DNA of 40,011 bases from a virus. The first letter of the stretch is position 1. The number at the start of each line of letters is the position of its first letter. Both the position numbers and the translations under genes were made by a program. Positions 38,034 to 40,011 of the stretch are shown piece after piece. The DNA lies in the IMG/VR virus record IMGVR_UViG_3300025325_000066, positions 1 through 40,011 of that record; one strand, given 5' to 3'. The notes under the pieces were generated by a model. It saw nothing but the letters and a program-made list of their open reading frames with translations, was not told the origin of the DNA and made no database searches.

Positions 38034-39859
38034 TGAGCCCCGCTCACCAAAGCCTTCATCATGGCGAACTGTCCGACCAGATCCTCGCTATCGGCCATCG
38101 ATTGAATCGTGAGGCTCATATTGTTCGTTACTTGAGGACTGACCGTTACCCGTTCACCGGGACTTGCCCGAAAGGAGACCATCTGGCTGTCCGGGCCGCC
38201 CTGCCCTCCCACGACGAAACTCCCACCGTGTTGAAAGGCTCGGACCCCTCCCACTCGAGTATTTGCAGGCATCAATCGGAGTTCAGTATTCATTCCGCGA
38301 GCAGCGCCTTCCACGTTGTTGAGCTGCTCCTGGAGTCTCATGAGATCCTCAACGAACAATCCCGACTGATCCCCGGCCGCATCCATTTCTGATGCCGAAG
38401 CTCCAATCGCCTCGATCAACCTCTGCGCCGATTCATCGATAAGGCCCAATCCGCTGGGACCCGCGAGTTTACTCAAGGCAGTCAATTCCTCTTCGGTGAA
38501 TCCGCCTTGTGCGAGTCGCTGCTGTGCCAGATCAAAGATCATTCGCTTGGTCTGTGCATCCCAGGCCTCGGTGATGCTCTCGATCTTCTCCTTGATCGAT
38601 GCAGTTCTTTCGTTATATTCTTCATCCAATGCGATCAGTTCTTCTACACTGACACTTCCTAATTCTTGGATCGCCGTGCCTTGTTCTTTAATCTCCGCGG
38701 TGAGCTGGCTGATCTCCATCTCGGCTGCAACTCTAGTGGCCTGGCTAGTAGCATCGGTGAAATCGCCCATCCTGAGCCTAGCCAGAAGTAGGTCATCTTT
38801 GAGTTCTTTCAGGTGGTCTTTGGCTTGCTCTAAATCCTCAAGCCGTTTTGCCTCTAGCTTGAACTTATCGTCAATCCTTTGCTGGCCCAGATCCTCGAGT
38901 TCTTGGTTGAGACCCGCGATCTCCTCCCGAGTATCGAAGAAATCTTCCTGGATGTCTGTCCGAACGAGCAAGGCCAGATGCTTGAGGGCTTCGTCAATTT
39001 GTTCGGGCAGCATTTCAATGGTTTCTGCAGCCGTTTCACTGATGCCCTCCAAAGCCTCGGATATATCCTCTCCCGCGCTTTGTCCCACCTGACCCATCCG
39101 AAGCCACCGTCCGATTTGACTCTCGGCAGGAATACTATCTTCCAGCTTTTCTCCCATATCTTCTATGAGCGCAGGCATGGCTTCGGCAATGTGAAACCAC
39201 GGTAAGAGTCCTTCAACTAGGAATGAGCCAACCCCGATCTTGGCGGCCTCTACCCGATCCTGCCATTCATCCAACGCGAGTTCCCATTCACGAGTCTTTG
39301 CTACGGACTCTGCACTGAGAATCAGATTATCCTCAATGGATGCCGCGTTCGCTCGAAGAGCATCGCCACCTTCAGCGAGCAAGGGATTCAGGACCGCCCA
39401 ATTGCGCCCAAAGATCTTCGAGAGCTCGGCCGCCCTCTCGGTAGGACTTTCCATAGCCTGAAGTCGATCAGCCAACTTAGCTAGATTTTCAACAGAGGGT
39501 TCAAAGCCATTCTTAGCCGCCAGCTGCAGCGAGGTACGGACCTCCTCAACGGAGATTTTGAAATCATCCGATACTTGAATCAGTCGGCTGGTTTCCTCGG
39601 TAGAAATCCCAAGATTGGTTGAGAGCTCTCGGACCTGCTGACCATATTGGACGTAGGATCCAATAGTCGCATCTAAACCTTTACTGACCGTGAAGATGGC
39701 CGCTGCCCCTGCTCCCAGAACTTTGGTGAAATCTTTGAAACCCGCCATCGCTTGATCGGTCTTCTTGGCGGTCTCACCAAGACCCTGATTGAACTTATTC
39801 AGGGTCGGGGTAGCCTTATCCTTTGCCTCCAGAACGATGGACAGCTTGCTCTCAGCCAT
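38030..39859 (-). CDS. Tail tape measure protein (complete)
   Basis: A 609-residue protein, helical and coiled-coil throughout (for example about 265-420), with a Gly-rich C-terminal end including HGGSFVVGGQGGPDSQMVSF, the usual closing motif of siphovirus tape measures. Using about 0.15 nm per residue the tail would be roughly 90 nm. Its ATG lies 8 bp inside the upstream chaperone gene. A second-strain copy of its first 244 residues is at 1-732. Confidence 0.92.
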   Translation of the reverse strand: MAESKLSIVLEAKDKATPTLNKFNQGLGETAKKTDQAMAGFKDFTKVLGAGAAAIFTVSKGLDATIGSYVQYGQQVRELSTNLGISTEETSRLIQVSDDFKISVEEVRTSLQLAAKNGFEPSVENLAKLADRLQAMESPTERAAELSKIFGRNWAVLNPLLAEGGDALRANAASIEDNLILSAESVAKTREWELALDEWQDRVEAAKIGVGSFLVEGLLPWFHIAEAMPALIEDMGEKLEDSIPAESQIGRWLRMGQVGQSAGEDISEALEGISETAAETIEMLPEQIDEALKHLALLVRTDIQEDFFDTREEIAGLNQELEDLGQQRIDDKFKLEAKRLEDLEQAKDHLKELKDDLLLARLRMGDFTDATSQATRVAAEMEISQLTAEIKEQGTAIQELGSVSVEELIALDEEYNERTASIKEKIESITEAWDAQTKRMIFDLAQQRLAQGGFTEEELTALSKLAGPSGLGLIDESAQRLIEAIGASASEMDAAGDQSGLFVEDLMRLQEQLNNVEGAARGMNTELRLMPANTRVGGVRAFQHGGSFVVGGQGGPDSQMVSFRASPGERVTVSPQVTNNMSLTIQSMADSEDLVGQFAMMKALVSGAH

Positions 39860-40011
39860 CTTGCATGAGCTCCGTTAGGGCCGCCAGCATCTTGAGTTGA
39901 TCGGCGTTCATCTTGTCGAGCTTTCTATCGTGGGTGTGCATCCGCCAGATGTCATACGAATTGGCGCAAGCCAGCATCCGGTCGAGTTCGCCGGCACGCT
40001 GGTCATCCGTT
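39128..40011. repeat. Terminal near-repeat, copy B
   Basis: Matches 1-884 without gaps; see copy A. The boundaries coincide with the contig ends on both sides, so the true repeat could be longer. A tandem gene duplication is not needed to explain it. Confidence 0.93.
39852..40011 (-). CDS. Tail assembly chaperone, C-terminal part (cut by window end)
   Basis: The last 52 residues of the distal chaperone whose full copy is at 725-991. A few substitutions separate the copies (for example T/A in the LDKMNTDQLKMLEAL region and E/A nearby). It runs off the window end because the contig ends inside the circular overlap. Confidence 0.85.
   Translation of the reverse strand, partial: TDDQRAGELDRMLACANSYDIWRMHTHDRKLDKMNADQLKMLAALTELMQDG

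Noticed and set aside
1-40011. Integrase, attachment sites or other lysogeny genes
   Set aside because: No tyrosine or serine recombinase signature was found in any listed frame. The RHH and HTH regulators alone do not show lysogeny.

Overview
The window is a tailed double-stranded DNA phage genome with siphovirus architecture, about 39.1 kb and about 55-57% GC by eye. Its last 884 bases repeat its first 884 without gaps but with roughly 58 substitutions, mostly silent. It therefore reads as one circular (or circularly permuted) map of 39,127 bp whose two ends come from two closely related strains. No integrase, polymerase, primase or helicase is visible. The host is inferred, with moderate confidence, to be a Chloroflexota (Anaerolineae-like) bacterium. 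The signs are the Thr/Pro-rich linkers in the secreted subtilisin and in the lipoprotein LCP enzyme, and host-type secreted proteins carrying ordinary signal peptides.

Two transcription arms diverge at about 22.2 kb and converge at about 30.6 kb. The rightward early arm (22.3-30.6 kb) is a tightly overlapped series of small genes. It encodes zinc-ribbon proteins, an ERF single-strand annealing protein, a DNA methyltransferase, a DUF1064 nuclease-like protein, an HTH protein and several membrane peptides of 25-36 residues. Between 23.48 and 24.52 kb it holds three structured intergenic elements. One is a candidate free-standing RNA of about 180 nt with its own consensus promoter, a multi-helix fold, two competing partners for one strand, and a terminator-like hairpin. 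The leftward arm starts with a ribbon-helix-helix regulator expressed from a consensus promoter that overlaps a palindrome and appears leaderless.

The leftward arm continues with an HNH endonuclease and a glycan-modification operon (two-domain glycosyltransferase, two GT2 enzymes, nucleotidyltransferase, FkbM methyltransferase; 16.97-21.34 kb), then the virion genes. Terminase subunits and portal are followed by a 7 kb accessory block: a secreted subtilisin, a BNR/Asp-box sialidase-like protein, and duplicated large and small structural-protein modules. Next come the minor head protein, a one-ORF prohead-protease/major-capsid fusion, connectors, tail tube and tail chaperones with a slippery heptamer.

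Across the circle junction the same arm encodes the tape measure, a Dit-like protein with a carbohydrate-binding domain and a beta-propeller (now split into two frames), a Gp37-like tail protein and a probable fibre. It ends with a host-wall module: GH25 lysozyme, membrane coiled-coil protein, LytR-CpsA-Psr (LCP) lipoprotein, small membrane protein, lytic transglycosylase and holin. The phage thus combines standard siphovirus assembly with an unusual set of secreted and envelope-directed enzymes.
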